Source: Flavobacteriales bacterium (lineage in GTDB: Bacteria > Bacteroidota > Bacteroidia > Flavobacteriales_F > PHOS-HE28). Taken from it: a stretch of 64,000 nucleotides of DNA. Positions 1 to 12,581 of this stretch are shown in pieces (positions within the stretch are counted from its first letter, which is position 1; each line of letters begins with the position of its first letter). Under the pieces are notes generated by a model. That model saw only the letters and a list, made by a program, of their open reading frames with translations. It had not been told where the DNA came from and searched no databases. Both the position numbers and the translations under genes were made by a program. Location: the NCBI GenBank assembly GCA_016705545.1, contig JADIYA010000019.1, positions 1 to 64,000 on the forward strand, given 5' to 3'.

Positions 1-2
1 CA

Positions 3-2462
3 CAGACCTCTGCCTTCAATGGCGGTGGCTTCGGTTGGAGCCCAGGCAGCTGCGGCTTCCCCACTCCTGGAGCGGAGCGCCTCTTTACCTACACGCCTCC
101 TGTAACCGGCAACTACTCCATCACGGTTACCGCCGCCTCGGGCGGTTATGTCGATTACTTCTGGAAGCCGGTCTCGGCCGGTTGCAGCGCCACCGGTTGG
201 AACTGCATCCTGGACGTGGTTTCACCATCGACCTTCGGCAGCTTGGCCTGGACGGCTGGCGTACCGGTGTACATCCTGCTTGATGCCGAGACCACGGGAG
301 CCGGAAGCCACACCTGGCGCATCAACTGCCCGCCACCGCCCAACGATGCGTGCGCAGCTGCGATCAGCATCCCGAACGTGCCCTACACCAGCCCGGGAAT
401 CTCCAACTCAGCTGCCACCACGGATGGTCCCGTGACCACCTGCGATGGCCCGTACAACAACATCTGGTGGGTGGTAAGCGGCGTCTGCGGCACCATGACC
501 GCTACGAGCTGCGGATCGAGCTATGACACGGAGATTGCCGTTTACGACGGCACCTGCGGCACCTTGGTCCCGATCACCTGCAACGATGATGCATCTGCCG
601 GTCCTTGCCAGTTCACCCTGCAGAGCTACGTGACCTGGGCAGCAACGCAAGGCACTACCTATTACATCTCGGTAGGCAGCTACTGGGCCAGTGGTTCCAC
701 CGGCACCAATGTGTTGAACGTGACCGCCACCGATGGTGATGGCGATGGCTACGGCGATGCGTGCGACAACTGCGTGAGCACTTCGAACCCCGGCCAAGAA
801 GATGGTGATGGCGACGGCGTGGGCAACGTGTGCGACAACTGCCCCACCGCTTCCAATGCCAGCCAGACCGACAGCGATGGTGACACCAACGGTGACGCCT
901 GCGACATCTGCCCCGGTGGCAACGACTTCGCGGATGGTGACGGCGACGCCGTACCGGACTTCTGCGATGTATGCCCCACGGTGAACAACGGCACCCCTGG
1001 CCAGGCTTGCGACGACAGCAACCCGCTGACGGTGCTCGATGTGCTCGGTGCCAGCCCCGCTTGCGGCTGCGCAGGCACGCCTTGCACGCAAACGGTGACC
1101 TTGACCTTCCAGGCCGATGGCTTCAGCGGCATCCGCTGGGCGCTCCGCCAGCAGGTCACCAACATCCTGGTGCAGAGCTCGCCCGGTTACCCCGCCTACG
1201 ACTTCCCACCGCCCAGCAACAACTACACCTACACCACCTGCCTGCCCAACGGCCAGTATTACGTGGTGGTTGAGGACGATGCCTGCAACGGCATCGTGAA
1301 CGGCGGCTACATCGTGCAAGTGGGCGGAACCCGCGTGATCGACAACCGCAACAACTTCCTCAATGGCTGCATCAGCCAGATCTCCGGTGGACAGGGCTTC
1401 GGCATCCCCGTCGGCAACGACCGCCTGATCAGCGCCAGCTGCGACCGCCTCGACCTGCGTCGCGGAGCGAGCGGCACCTGCTCCGATGTGCTCACCGCCG
1501 ACCTCACGCCCAACAGCACGCCGAACAACGTGTTCCAGTTCTGGTTCTACGATCCGAACGGCACCCTGAGCCTGCGCTGGCCGGCCAATAACGCGGGCCT
1601 CAACCAGGTGAACATGTTCAGCCTGCCCTCCTTGGTGGAAGGCAAGCTCTACAACGTGCGCGTGCGCACCCAGATCAGCCCGGGCAATTGGCGCGAGTGG
1701 GGTCCTGCCTGCCGCGTGATGATCAACAACGCCTTGGGCCAGTGCCCGCAGACCCAGTTGCAGGATGAGGCCGGTACGCAGTTCTCATGCGGCGCCACCA
1801 AGCCCATGGGCAACAGCACGCCCAACCTGGTGTACGCCAAGCCGCGCTCACGCAAGACGGGTACCTGCGCGAACCAGCAAGCCAACAAGTACCAGTTCCG
1901 CTTCCGCATCCCGTCCGAGGGCGTGGTGATCGTGAAGAACGGCGTGAGCAGCAACCCCTGGACCTACCTGAACAACACCGGCATCCTGGCCACTCCGCTG
2001 CCCAATGCAACCACGGTGCTGCAGCCCTGCAAGCTCTATGAGGTAGAGGCCCGCTTGAGCTTCGACAACGGCGCCACCTGGTGCGTAGGCACGAACTCGG
2101 ACATGTACACCAACCTCACCCCGTGGGGCGATGTGTGCACCGTGTTCACCACCTGCGCCTTCGGCATGGCCCAGCAGCCCACCGGCACTGAGAACAGCAG
2201 CAGCGTGAAGCTCTTCCCGAACCCGAACGACGGCAGCCAGCTCACGCTGACCATGCCGCACGTGGAGGAGGGCGTGAACACCGTTTCCGTTGACATCTAC
2301 GATGCCTATGGCAAGCGCGTGGCTGCCCGCACCATCGCGGTGCAGGACGGCTTCCTGAACACCGTGCTCGACCTCAATGGCGAATTGGCCAACGGCATGT
2401 ACATGGTGAGCATCACCGCCGGAACCGCTTTGCACAACGAGCGACTGGTGATCCAGCGCTAG
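3..2462 (+). CDS. T9SS-sorted secreted protein with thrombospondin type 3 repeats (5' end outside window)
   Basis: The reading frame is open from base 3, so the gene begins upstream of the window; 819 residues are visible. The protein is Cys- and Asn-rich, as expected of a large extracellular protein. Four calcium-binding thrombospondin type 3-like units (DGDGDG..D.CDNC) lie at about 732-977. The last 80 or so residues form a type A T9SS sorting domain: it starts with an LFPNPNDG motif, has the central VDIYDAYGKRV strand and ends LVIQR. Such proteins cross the outer membrane by T9SS and are released or anchored to the surface. No catalytic domain is visible in this part. The role could be adhesive or structural, and the missing N-terminus could hold an enzyme. 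A strong hairpin follows the stop codon. Confidence 0.85.
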   Translation, partial: QTSAFNGGGFGWSPGSCGFPTPGAERLFTYTPPVTGNYSITVTAASGGYVDYFWKPVSAGCSATGWNCILDVVSPSTFGSLAWTAGVPVYILLDAETTGAGSHTWRINCPPPPNDACAAAISIPNVPYTSPGISNSAATTDGPVTTCDGPYNNIWWVVSGVCGTMTATSCGSSYDTEIAVYDGTCGTLVPITCNDDASAGPCQFTLQSYVTWAATQGTTYYISVGSYWASGSTGTNVLNVTATDGDGDGYGDACDNCVSTSNPGQEDGDGDGVGNVCDNCPTASNASQTDSDGDTNGDACDICPGGNDFADGDGDAVPDFCDVCPTVNNGTPGQACDDSNPLTVLDVLGASPACGCAGTPCTQTVTLTFQADGFSGIRWALRQQVTNILVQSSPGYPAYDFPPPSNNYTYTTCLPNGQYYVVVEDDACNGIVNGGYIVQVGGTRVIDNRNNFLNGCISQISGGQGFGIPVGNDRLISASCDRLDLRRGASGTCSDVLTADLTPNSTPNNVFQFWFYDPNGTLSLRWPANNAGLNQVNMFSLPSLVEGKLYNVRVRTQISPGNWREWGPACRVMINNALGQCPQTQLQDEAGTQFSCGATKPMGNSTPNLVYAKPRSRKTGTCANQQANKYQFRFRIPSEGVVIVKNGVSSNPWTYLNNTGILATPLPNATTVLQPCKLYEVEARLSFDNGATWCVGTNSDMYTNLTPWGDVCTVFTTCAFGMAQQPTGTENSSSVKLFPNPNDGSQLTLTMPHVEEGVNTVSVDIYDAYGKRVAARTIAVQDGFLNTVLDLNGELANGMYMVSITAGTALHNERLVIQR
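732..977 (+). repeat. Thrombospondin type 3 calcium-binding repeats (coding)
   Basis: Four tandem, imperfect units of Asp/Gly-rich sequence, each ending in CDNC or CD(I/V)C, within the first gene. The alternating Asp pattern is the calcium-binding signature of TSP type 3 repeats. These repeats commonly link domains in T9SS cargo. Confidence 0.8.
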
Positions 2463-2479
2463 GTTGAACGACACTGAAC

Positions 2480-2512
2480 AGAGGGGGCCGTCTCGCAAGA
2501 GGCGGCCCTCTT
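2480..2512 (+). terminator. Hairpin terminator after the T9SS cargo gene
   Basis: Fourteen pairs (three G-T wobbles) with a GCAA loop at 2495-2498, starting 18 bases after the TAG stop and followed by a short T-rich stretch (CTCTTCC). It probably ends transcription of the upstream gene. The rest of 2513-2603 holds only the next gene's promoter. Confidence 0.7.
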
Positions 2513-2576
2513 CCGTTCCATGCTGGCTGAACCGCGGACCCCAAGGCGTGTACCGGTCACTGTTCCCAAGCTCGGA

Positions 2577-2584
2577 TACCTTCG
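2577..2584 (+). promoter_or_regulatory. -7 box (TACCTTCG) of the muiA-like gene
   Basis: TACCTTCG fits the Bacteroidota -7 consensus TAnnTTTG with one difference. It lies 19 bases before the ATG at 2604, which supports that start over the in-frame ATG at 2520 inside the preceding terminator region. Confidence 0.5.
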
Positions 2585-2603
2585 TCCACCAATAGACCCG
2601 CAC

Positions 2604-4229
2604 ATGCGCTTCTCCTCCTTCCTGCTCGCATCCTTACTCCTTCCCTGTGCAGTCACCGCCGCCGACGGTGAGAAACCCATCAACAGCAAGGTGAGCGAGG
2701 TCAAAGCTTTCCTTAGTGGAGCGCAGGTTTCGCGCAGTGCAAGCACCACCTTGGCGGCTGGGACCAGCTTGCTCGTATTCACCGGCCTCGCCGAGGGGAT
2801 CGACCCCCAGAGCATCCAGGTCACGGGCAAAGGCGGCTACCAGATCCTCAGCGTGAACCACCGGATCAACTACCTCACTGAGAGCCCGAAGAAGAAGGAG
2901 ATCGAGGACCTGAAGGAGCGCATCAAAAAGCTGGAGCACGACTGGAACATCGAGAACGGCGTGCAGCAAGTGTGGGTGAACGAAGAGCAGTTGCTGCTCA
3001 AGAACAGTGCGATTGGCGGTCAGCAGAACGGGCTCACCGCCGCGCAATTGATGGCCGTGAATGACTACGTGCGCGAGCGGATGAAAGCCATGAAGGTGGG
3101 CTGGCTCACGCAAGAGGAGAAGAAACAGGCCATCCACATTGAAGCGGAGAAGCTCCGGCAGCAGTTGGCCAGCCTGCAAGCACAGGCTCCACGCCCCACC
3201 AGCGAAGTGGTGGTGGAGATCAGCAGCACCGTGGAGGTGAGCGCCACCTTCACCATCACCTACTTCGTGGGTAATGCCGGCTGGCTTCCGGCGTACGACC
3301 TGCGCGCCAAAGGCGTGGGACAACCGATCGAGCTGCTCATGAAGGCGCAGGTGACGAACAACACGGGTGAGGACTGGAGCAAAGTGGACCTGAGCCTGAG
3401 CAGCGGCAATCCCACCTTGGGCGGCGTGATGCCCACACTGAACCCTTGGACGCTTTACACCTACCGGCCACGGATGCTGGAAAGCATCTCCATCAGCAGC
3501 CGGGGATCGCGCGTGCGAGGCGACGCACCGATGGCCGCGCCAAGCGCGATGGACGGCGATCTGCGGATGAAAGAGGAAGAGGTCGCCTCCAGCATCGTAT
3601 CCAACTCCGTTGCCTTCCGCACTACCACTGTCGAGTTCGTCATTGAGACGCCCTTCACCATCCCCGCCGATGGCGTGGCGCATACCGTGGGCGTGAAGAG
3701 CCACAGCATTCCGGCCAATTACAAGCACTACGCAACGCCCAAGCTCGACAAGGATGCCTTCCTCTATGCGCGCACCACGGGCTGGGAAGACCTGAACCTG
3801 CTGCCCGGCGAAGCGAATGTGTTCTTCGAGGGCACCTTCGTAGGACAGAGCTACCTGCAACTGGATCAGCCGAAGGACACGCTCGACATCAGCCTTGGCC
3901 GCGACAAAGGAGTCGTTGTTGAACGCGTGAAGCGCAAGACCACCAACGAGAAGGCCATCGTAGGCGGAAAGCGCACGGTGACCATCGGCTGGGACCTCAC
4001 CGTGCGCAACACCAAAGGCACGGCGGTGGATCTGGAAGTGCGCGACCAGTACCCGCTGAGCCCGCAGAGCGAGATCGAGGTGAAGCTGATCGATAAGGGC
4101 GGCGCCGCTGCCGATGAGCAGAAGGGCCTGCTCACCTGGAACCAGCGTATCGAACCCAAGGCCACGAAGAAGCTCAGCTTCAGCTACGAGGTGAAGCACC
4201 CGAAGGACATGCCAGTCGTGCTGGAGTAG
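2604..4229 (+). CDS. Mucoidy inhibitor MuiA family protein (DUF4140/DUF4139)
   Basis: 541 residues. The chosen ATG begins a signal peptide (RFSSFLLASLLLPCAVTAA); the longer frame from 2520 has no such N-terminus and would overlap the terminator. Residues about 28-110 match the DUF4140 N-terminal domain (V..V.A.LSGAQV.R), a charged coiled coil follows (KKKEIEDLKERIKKLEHDW), and the rest matches DUF4139, ending in the typical SYEVKHPKDMPVVLE. The family was named for an effect on mucoidy, but its molecular activity is unknown. It is probably periplasmic or at the outer membrane. It stands alone, with its own -7 box upstream. Family assignment is firm; function is not. Confidence 0.85.
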   Translation: MRFSSFLLASLLLPCAVTAADGEKPINSKVSEVKAFLSGAQVSRSASTTLAAGTSLLVFTGLAEGIDPQSIQVTGKGGYQILSVNHRINYLTESPKKKEIEDLKERIKKLEHDWNIENGVQQVWVNEEQLLLKNSAIGGQQNGLTAAQLMAVNDYVRERMKAMKVGWLTQEEKKQAIHIEAEKLRQQLASLQAQAPRPTSEVVVEISSTVEVSATFTITYFVGNAGWLPAYDLRAKGVGQPIELLMKAQVTNNTGEDWSKVDLSLSSGNPTLGGVMPTLNPWTLYTYRPRMLESISISSRGSRVRGDAPMAAPSAMDGDLRMKEEEVASSIVSNSVAFRTTTVEFVIETPFTIPADGVAHTVGVKSHSIPANYKHYATPKLDKDAFLYARTTGWEDLNLLPGEANVFFEGTFVGQSYLQLDQPKDTLDISLGRDKGVVVERVKRKTTNEKAIVGGKRTVTIGWDLTVRNTKGTAVDLEVRDQYPLSPQSEIEVKLIDKGGAAADEQKGLLTWNQRIEPKATKKLSFSYEVKHPKDMPVVLE

Positions 4230-4275
4230 TCCTCCGTGCTCGTCGCGGAAGGGACGTGCGGCTAACTTGCCCGCC

Positions 4276-5250
4276 GTGCGCAAACTGCTGGACCGCTACT
4301 ATGGATTCTTCCGCAAGCTGAAGGCGAGCTATGTGCTGCTGAACCTCTTCAATCGGAAGAAGCTGAGGCACACGCAGCGCATGTACCACAAGTACGGCGT
4401 GAAGCGAAACGTGCTCCTGCCGATCAACAGCAGCCTCTTGCCGCGAGGAGCCGTCGAGAAGCCCTGGCTCGATGGACCGGATGCGTTGGAGAAGCTGAAG
4501 GCCTCAGCAGGATGGCAGCGCTTCGATGCATCGACGCGAGAAGCGATGCTGCGCTGGCCCACCGACGGCTACATCGTTCTGCGCAGCCTTTTCACGCTGG
4601 ATGAAGTTGCAGCGATGAATACCGAGGTGGACCGCTTGATCCGCGACAAGGTGGTTGACTTCAACTTCACCGGAAGGAAGATCATGTTCGCCTACAGGCA
4701 TAGTGAGCTGCTCCGCCGCTTCACGCATGACCGCCGTATCCTCGATGCGATGGACTTCCTGCTTGGCCGCAAAGTGCGCGTGTTCCAGAGCATCAACTTC
4801 CTCACCGGCAGCGAGCAGCACGCCCACAGCGACAGCATCCACATGACCACCTATCCGCTCGGCTACATGATCGCTGCGTGGATCGCCCTGGAGCCCATCA
4901 CCGCGGACAACGGCTGCCTCGTTTACCACCCAGGGAGCCATCGGCTCCCCTACCTGCTCAACAACAACTACGACCACGGCGGCAATCGCTTCGTGATCGG
5001 CGATGATGCTTACGCGCGCTACGAGGCGGCCATCGACGAGGAGATCCGGAAAGGCGGCTTCCCGGCGCAGGAATTCCATGCCCAGCCCGGCGATGTGCTG
5101 CTCTGGCACGCCAACCTGCTGCACGGCGGCAAGAAAATGAGCAGCCCTGATGCCAGCCGCAAGAGCATGGTGATCCATTGTTTCGCCGAGGACGTGATCT
5201 GCTACCACGAGCTCACGCAGCGCCCGGCCATGATGGAGGCAGCGGATTGA
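4276..5250 (+). CDS. Phytanoyl-CoA dioxygenase (PhyH) family protein
   Basis: 324 residues from GTG 4276; a TTG at 4267 is also in frame but falls inside the probable -7 box TAACTTGC (4263-4270), so GTG is preferred. The protein has the non-haem iron/2-oxoglutarate oxygenase double-stranded beta-helix. The HxD iron ligands are in QHAHSDSIHMTTYP, followed by the conserved DNGCLVYHPGSH segment. The distal His is in LLWHANLLHGG and a 2-oxoglutarate-binding Arg is in SRKSMVIH. Such enzymes hydroxylate small molecules or lipids; the substrate cannot be read from the sequence. No neighbouring gene suggests a pathway. Confidence 0.8.
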   Translation: MRKLLDRYYGFFRKLKASYVLLNLFNRKKLRHTQRMYHKYGVKRNVLLPINSSLLPRGAVEKPWLDGPDALEKLKASAGWQRFDASTREAMLRWPTDGYIVLRSLFTLDEVAAMNTEVDRLIRDKVVDFNFTGRKIMFAYRHSELLRRFTHDRRILDAMDFLLGRKVRVFQSINFLTGSEQHAHSDSIHMTTYPLGYMIAAWIALEPITADNGCLVYHPGSHRLPYLLNNNYDHGGNRFVIGDDAYARYEAAIDEEIRKGGFPAQEFHAQPGDVLLWHANLLHGGKKMSSPDASRKSMVIHCFAEDVICYHELTQRPAMMEAAD

Positions 5251-5320
5251 ACTGAGGGGATCCAAGGTGCGCACTGTGGCCTGTTGGAGCTTAGCGCTGA
5301 CGCTGAAACCATCAGTTGGC

Positions 5321-5328
5321 TACATTCG
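5321..5328 (+). promoter_or_regulatory. Possible -7 box (TACATTCG) upstream of hppA
   Basis: TACATTCG matches TAnnTTTG at all but one position. It lies 69 bases before the hppA ATG, leaving a leader of about 60 bases. The rest of 5251-5397 holds no gene. Confidence 0.45.
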
Positions 5329-5397
5329 CGCCCGCCATTCCGGGAATTGCCCCGAAGGCGCTGAACGACAACGACATACACGACAACTGCAGAGACC

Positions 5398-8145
<2,748 letters not shown>

Positions 8146-8157
8146 TCCATTCATGCA

Positions 8158-8204
8158 ATGAACGGAGAAGCCCGCTGCTCCATGCAGCGGGCTTCTCCGT
8201 TCAT
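8158..8204. terminator. Perfect 21-bp hairpin, bidirectional terminator
   Basis: Arms 8158-8178 and 8184-8204 are perfectly complementary, with loop TCCAT. It sits between the convergent hppA and yqeY stop codons, so it can terminate both strands. Confidence 0.8.
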
Positions 8205-8216
8205 ATGTGATCCTGT

Positions 8217-8672
8217 CTACCCCGCCCCCAGCAACTTCTTCACCAGCGCAGCCACTGCACTGCCATCGGCCTTGCCGGCCAGCTGCTTATTGGCTTCGCC
8301 CATCACGCGGCCCATATCCTTCATGCCGCTGGCGCCGAGGGCGGTGATGATTCCGCGCACGGTAGCCTCCACTTCTGCTTCGCTCATGCGCTGCGGCAGG
8401 TAGGCCTCAATCACCTTCGCTTGCGCATCGTCCTCGGCGGCTAGGTCGGCGCGGCCTTGCTGGTGATAGATCGCGGCTGCCTCTGTGCGCTGCTTGTGCA
8501 GTTTCTGCAGGATCTTCATACCGGCTGCTTCATCAAGCATGGAACCGCCGCCCTCCTTGGTGAGTTCCAGCAGGATGGCGCTCTTGATGGCGCGCAGGGC
8601 GTTCAGCTTGTCCTTGTCACGGGCCAGCATGGCGGCCTTGATGTCAGCGTCGATTCGCTCTTGAAGGTTCAT
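8217..8672 (-). CDS. GatB/YqeY domain-containing protein
   Basis: 151 residues, the normal length of YqeY. It opens MNLQERIDADIKAAMLARDK, has the LNALRAIKSAIL segment and ends in the helical region DMGRVMGEANKQLAGKADG..VAALVKKLL, which matches the tRNA-binding tail domain of GatB. The exact role is unknown; a link to tRNA amidation or RNA binding is assumed from the domain. It lies downstream of ftsZ on the same strand, behind a hairpin. A CATCTTCG box ends four bases before its ATG, so it may have its own promoter. Confidence 0.85.
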   Translation of the reverse strand: MNLQERIDADIKAAMLARDKDKLNALRAIKSAILLELTKEGGGSMLDEAAGMKILQKLHKQRTEAAAIYHQQGRADLAAEDDAQAKVIEAYLPQRMSEAEVEATVRGIITALGASGMKDMGRVMGEANKQLAGKADGSAVAALVKKLLGAG

Positions 8673-8692
8673 GGGGCGAAGATGGCGTAAAG

Positions 8693-8727
8693 CAGCGCGC
8701 CCGGCGAGGGTGATCCGCCGGGCGCTG
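8693..8727 (-). terminator. Hairpin terminator after ftsZ
   Basis: Arms CAGCGCGCCCGGCG (8693-8706) and CGCCGGGCGCTG (8716-8727) pair with one bulge, and on the minus strand the stem is followed by CTTTACG. It lies 18 bases past the ftsZ stop and likely ends the dcw transcript. Confidence 0.55.
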
Positions 8728-8745
8728 TGATGCGATCACCTATGA

Positions 8746-10412
8746 TCAGTCGACCCGATCGTGCAGGTGCGGGTTGTTCTTGCTCAGCGTGATGCGGCGC
8801 TCACCGCCCTCGTCAACGGTCTCATTGAGCGAGAAACGGCTGATGCTGCTGTCGGTGCTCTTCGGTCCTTCGTGCAGCTGCATGCGGCGGCGGATGTACG
8901 CAGGCTCGCGCTCCATGTCGGCCACACCGTTAGGCGAACGCATGCGCAGGTGCACCTCGCGCATCTGGTTCAAGCGCTCCTCGGAACGCACGGCTTGATC
9001 TGCTGCTGCAGGACGTGCATCATGGATCTCCGCCTCATGGGCCTGCGAGCCGTTGCGTTGCGCTGCGATCACCGGTGGCACAGCGGGTGGCAGGGCTGGC
9101 ACACCGTCTTCCGATTCATCGTAAAGGCCATGCACCAGTTTCTCGGCAGGCGGCTCTGGCGTGACGATGCGCGGGGCAAGGGGCTCCACTTCGAATTCGA
9201 TGGTACGCTGCGTGATGGGCTCGGTCTTGGCCGGAATGCCATCGGCCGAAGGCTTCGCATCAGCAGCAGGTGCCGCTTGCTCCTTCACCACGATGTAGGG
9301 CTCATCCGCAGCGGGCGGTGGCGCAGGAGCGGCGGGCGCGGCCGCTCCAGTGACCGGATTGGCGATGGGCTGCGTGATCATGGTGGGCACGTCCGCATCG
9401 AGCGGGATCACCGTGCGCTGCGAGAGGGTCGCGCGCCCTTCGCCGGTATCGGGCCTGGCGTCGAAACCGGTCGCGATCACCGTGAGGCGCAGCTTCGATC
9501 CAAGCGATTCATCGCGGCCATACCCGAAGATCACATCGGCATCCTCGCCAGCGGCCGACTGGATGTGGCGCGTGATCTCCTCGATCTCGTCCAGCTGCAT
9601 CTGGCTGTCGCCGAGCGCGATGTTGAACAGCACGAACTTGGCGCGCCCTTGATATCGCTGTCGTTCAGCAGTGGTGAACTGAGCGCTTCCTGCGCGGCGC
9701 GGATGGCGCGGTCTTCGCCTTCGGCCTCGGCCATGCCCATGATGGCCACGCCGCTGTTGCTCATCACGGTGCGCACGTCCTCGAAATCAACGTTCACCTT
9801 GCCGGTCTTGGTGATGATGTCCACGATCCCGCGTGCTGCCGTGGCCAGCACATCGTCGGCATGCGCAAAAGCATTGTCGAGGCTGAGGTTGCCGTACTGC
9901 TCGCGCAGTCGGTCGTTGTTGATCACCAGCAGCGTATCCACCACGTTGCGCAGCTCCTCCATGCCGGCGAGCGCCTGCTTCTTGCGTTTGGGGCCCTCCC
10001 ATTGGAAGGGCATGGTGACGATGCCGACGGTGAGGACGCCCATTTCGCGGGCGATGCCGGCGACGACCGGAGCCGCACCGGTGCCGGTACCACCACCCAT
10101 GCCGGCGGTGATGAAGAGCATCTTGGTGCGCGTGCTGAGGATCTGGCGGATCTCATCGAGGTTCTCCTGCGCGGCATCCTTTCCACGCTCCGGAAGGCTG
10201 CCGGCACCGAGGCCTTCGGTAAGGCTGGGACCGAGCTGGATCTTCACGGGCACCGGGCTCAGGTCGAGCGCCTGCCGGTCGGTATTGCACACGATGAAGT
10301 CCACGCCGTTGATGCCTTGGGCGAACATGTGGTTCACGGCGTTGCTGCCGCCGCCGCCCACGCCGATCACCTTGATGATCGAGCTGAGCTCCTTGGGAAG
10401 TTCGAATTTCAT
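8746..10412 (-). CDS. ftsZ: Cell division protein FtsZ (frame break near 9645)
   Basis: Tubulin-like GTPase that forms the division ring. The start MKFELPKELSSIIKVIGVGGGGSNAVNHM, the GTP-binding GGGTGTGAAPVV loop (about residue 104) and NNDRLREQYG are clear. The frame from 10412 breaks after SDIKGA (9644-9648) and the protein continues in another frame as KFVLFNIALGDSQMQLDEIEEI. The 1667-base length equals one base missing from a whole number of codons, for example a lost C in a CCC run; two extra bases (GC) would fit equally. The long Pro/Ala-rich linker and terminal peptide NNPHLHDRVD, which would bind FtsA, are typical of Bacteroidota. It is the last dcw gene, 50 bases after the repaired ftsA end. 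A sequencing error is the likeliest cause of the break. Confidence 0.9.
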
Positions 10413-10462
10413 GGCGTTGGTGCTTGAGGGTGGTTGAGAGCCGGGGGGGCGGCTTTGGAGGT

Positions 10463-11775
10463 TTAGATATCGTCGTCGGTGCTGAGCAGGTCCGAGGTCT
10501 TGGCGATGAACTTGTCGAAGATGCCCTTCAGATGCCGGAGAAGGCGCCCACCTTGCTGGGCTGGCGGCGCCTGCTTTCGGTCGTGGACTCCGGGCGGGCG
10601 GCGTTGTCGAGGTGCTCGAAGCCCTTCATCACGAGGCCTACGCCCGTGGCGAAGAGCGGGCTGGTGACCGCTTCGATCTTGCTCTGGCCCAGGTGCTCAT
10701 TGGGATAGCCGATGCGCGCGTCCATGCCGGTGAGCAGTTCCACCAGGTGCTTGAGGTGCTTGAGCTGGGCCCCGCCGCCCGTGAGCACGATGCCTGCGAT
10801 GAGCTGCTTCTCGAGGCCGCTGTTGCGGATCTCGAAGTGGATGTGCTCGATGATCTCCTCCATGCGCGCCTGGATCACCTCGGCCAGCATGCGTAGGCTG
10901 ATCTCCTTGGGCTCGCGGCCGCGAAGGCCGGGGATGCACACCACCTCATTCTCCTTGTTCTCGGTGCCGAGCGCGCTGCCGAACTTGGTCTTCAGCAATT
11001 CGGCCTGGTCGCGCATGATGCCGCAGCCCTGGCGGATGTCCTCGGTGACCACATTGCCGCCGAAGGGGATCACCGCGGTGTGGCGGATGATGTTATCGAG
11101 GAAGATCGCGATGTCGGTAGTGCCACCACCGATGTCCACGAGCACCACGCCGGCCTCCTTCTCCTGCTGGCTGAGCACCGCTTCGGCACTGGCCAAAGGC
11201 TCGAGGATGAGGCCCGTTACGTTGAGTCCCGCGCGATGCACGCACTTGTTGATGTTGCGCGCAGCGGTTACCTGCCCGCTGATGATGTGGAAGTTCGCTT
11301 CGAGCCGGATGCCGCTCATGCCGATCGGGTCGGGGATGCCCTGCTCGTTGTCCACGATGAACTCCTGCGGGATCACGTGGATGATCTCCTCGCCGGGAGG
11401 CATCACCAGGCGGTGGCTCTCTTCGATGAGCTGGTCGATGTCCTTCTGGGAGATCTCCTCCTCGATGCTCTGGCGCATCTTCATGCCGCGGTGCTGCATG
11501 CTGCGGATGTGCTGGCCCGCGATGCCCACGTGCACGGTCTCGATGATCACGCCGGCCATGTCGGCAGCGTCGTTCATGGCAGCCTTGATGCTATCGACGG
11601 TCCGGGGGATGTTCGCCACCACGCCGCGGGTCACGCCCTCGCTGCGGGCCTTGCCCATGCCGAGCACCTCGATCTTGCCCTGTGCGTTGCGGCGCCCTAC
11701 GATGCACGCGATCTTGGTGGTGCCGATGTCGAGGCCGGCGACGATGTCCTGATGGTTGTCCGTGGAGCTGCTCAC
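10463..11775 (-). CDS. ftsA: Cell division protein FtsA (frame break near 10528)
   Basis: Actin-like ATPase that tethers FtsZ to the membrane. It starts MSSSTDNHQDIVAGLDIGTTKIACIVG (phosphate-binding loop) and contains VVLVDIGGGTTDIAIF and a VLTGGGAQL adenosine motif. As read, the frame stops after SKVGAFSGI at 10528. One base later the sequence continues as LKGIFDKFIAKTSDLL, then STDDDI and TAA at 10463-10465, an amphipathic C-terminal helix like the FtsA membrane anchor. Restoring one base (ATC-CTG) gives 437 residues. The ATG overlaps the ftsQ stop by four bases. A homopolymer error (CC read as C) is the simplest explanation; a truly truncated FtsA would lack its membrane anchor. Confidence 0.9.
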
Positions 11776-12581
11776 TGTTCGTGGGGATTGGTTCGTTTGG
11801 TGCAGACGATCTGGTCGCTGAAGCGCAGGTCAATGCGGTTGTAGCGGCGCCAGTCGGCCTTCGGGATGCCGTGCTGGTAGAAGAGGCGCAGTTTGGCGAA
11901 GCGCTGCTCAAGGGCGCTGCCATCGCCGATCAGGATCCGTTGCGCCCCCACGGTCGGCACGAGCTCGAACTGGCCATCGGCGGATACCACCACTTGGTCT
12001 ATCAGTGCGCTCCACAATTCATCGCCGTGAAGGAAGAGGGCGAGGCGGTGAAGCTCATCGGAGAAGTAGCGGCTCGTGAGGGTGTCGTGGCCATGCACGT
12101 TGATCACGCCATGCACGGCACCAGGCTCACTCAGCCAGCCCATGGCTACTGGTACCCGGGCTGTGAAGCGCTCCTCCACCGGCATGGTGTAGCCGTCGAC
12201 ATCGATGTAGAAGCTGCTGCCATCGGCATTGATCACGCGGATCACGGGTTCGCGCTGGCGCACGGTGACGTGCAGCGCGCCGTTGAGGTCGTGGTAGGCC
12301 TCAGCCCCGGCCACGCAGGGAATGGAGCGCAGCCGCTGTTCCAATCCGGCAAGGTCAACCTGGCCGCTGGCCCTGCCGATCACCGCGCCTTGATCAACGA
12401 TGGCTCGGCGCACGGCCGGCTCATCGATGAAGTGCAGGCCCTCGCCGCCCAGCACGCGCACCTTCACATCGGCAATGGGCGCCTTGGCCGTGCTATGCTC
12501 CACGAAGCCAAGCGTGAGCAGCGCGCCCACAGCGGCCAGCGCAATGCCCAGCGGGCGAAGGAGGCGGCGGAGGCGGCTCAT
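11772..12581 (-). CDS. ftsQ: Cell division protein FtsQ/DivIB
   Basis: 269 residues. The chosen start MSRLRRLLRPLG overlaps the murC stop as ATGA (12578-12581); a longer open frame to 12713 lies inside murC and is rejected. A basic N-terminus is followed by one membrane segment (GIALAAVGALLTLGFV), then a periplasmic POTRA-like region (IADVKVRVLGGEGLHFIDEPAVRRAI) and an FtsQ beta domain. It links early and late divisome proteins in the periplasm. Sequence conservation is weak in this family, but its position between murC and ftsA is diagnostic. Confidence 0.85.
   Translation of the reverse strand: MSRLRRLLRPLGIALAAVGALLTLGFVEHSTAKAPIADVKVRVLGGEGLHFIDEPAVRRAIVDQGAVIGRASGQVDLAGLEQRLRSIPCVAGAEAYHDLNGALHVTVRQREPVIRVINADGSSFYIDVDGYTMPVEERFTARVPVAMGWLSEPGAVHGVINVHGHDTLTSRYFSDELHRLALFLHGDELWSALIDQVVVSADGQFELVPTVGAQRILIGDGSALEQRFAKLRLFYQHGIPKADWRRYNRIDLRFSDQIVCTKRTNPHEQ

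Noticed and set aside
730..980. Short tandem repeats resembling a CRISPR array
   Set aside because: They encode Asp/Gly-rich TSP type 3 units in frame; there are no spacers or cas genes.
408..4283. Long antisense frames across the first 5 kb (for example minus-strand 2634-4283)
   Set aside because: Their Ala/His/Arg/Gly-rich translations are typical shadows of GC-rich genes on the other strand, which have clear families.
9531..9655. ftsZ as two separate genes, or a programmed frameshift in ftsZ
   Set aside because: The second frame starts inside a conserved strand with no start signal, and three other genes in the window show the same one-base break, so one assembly-error cause is simpler.
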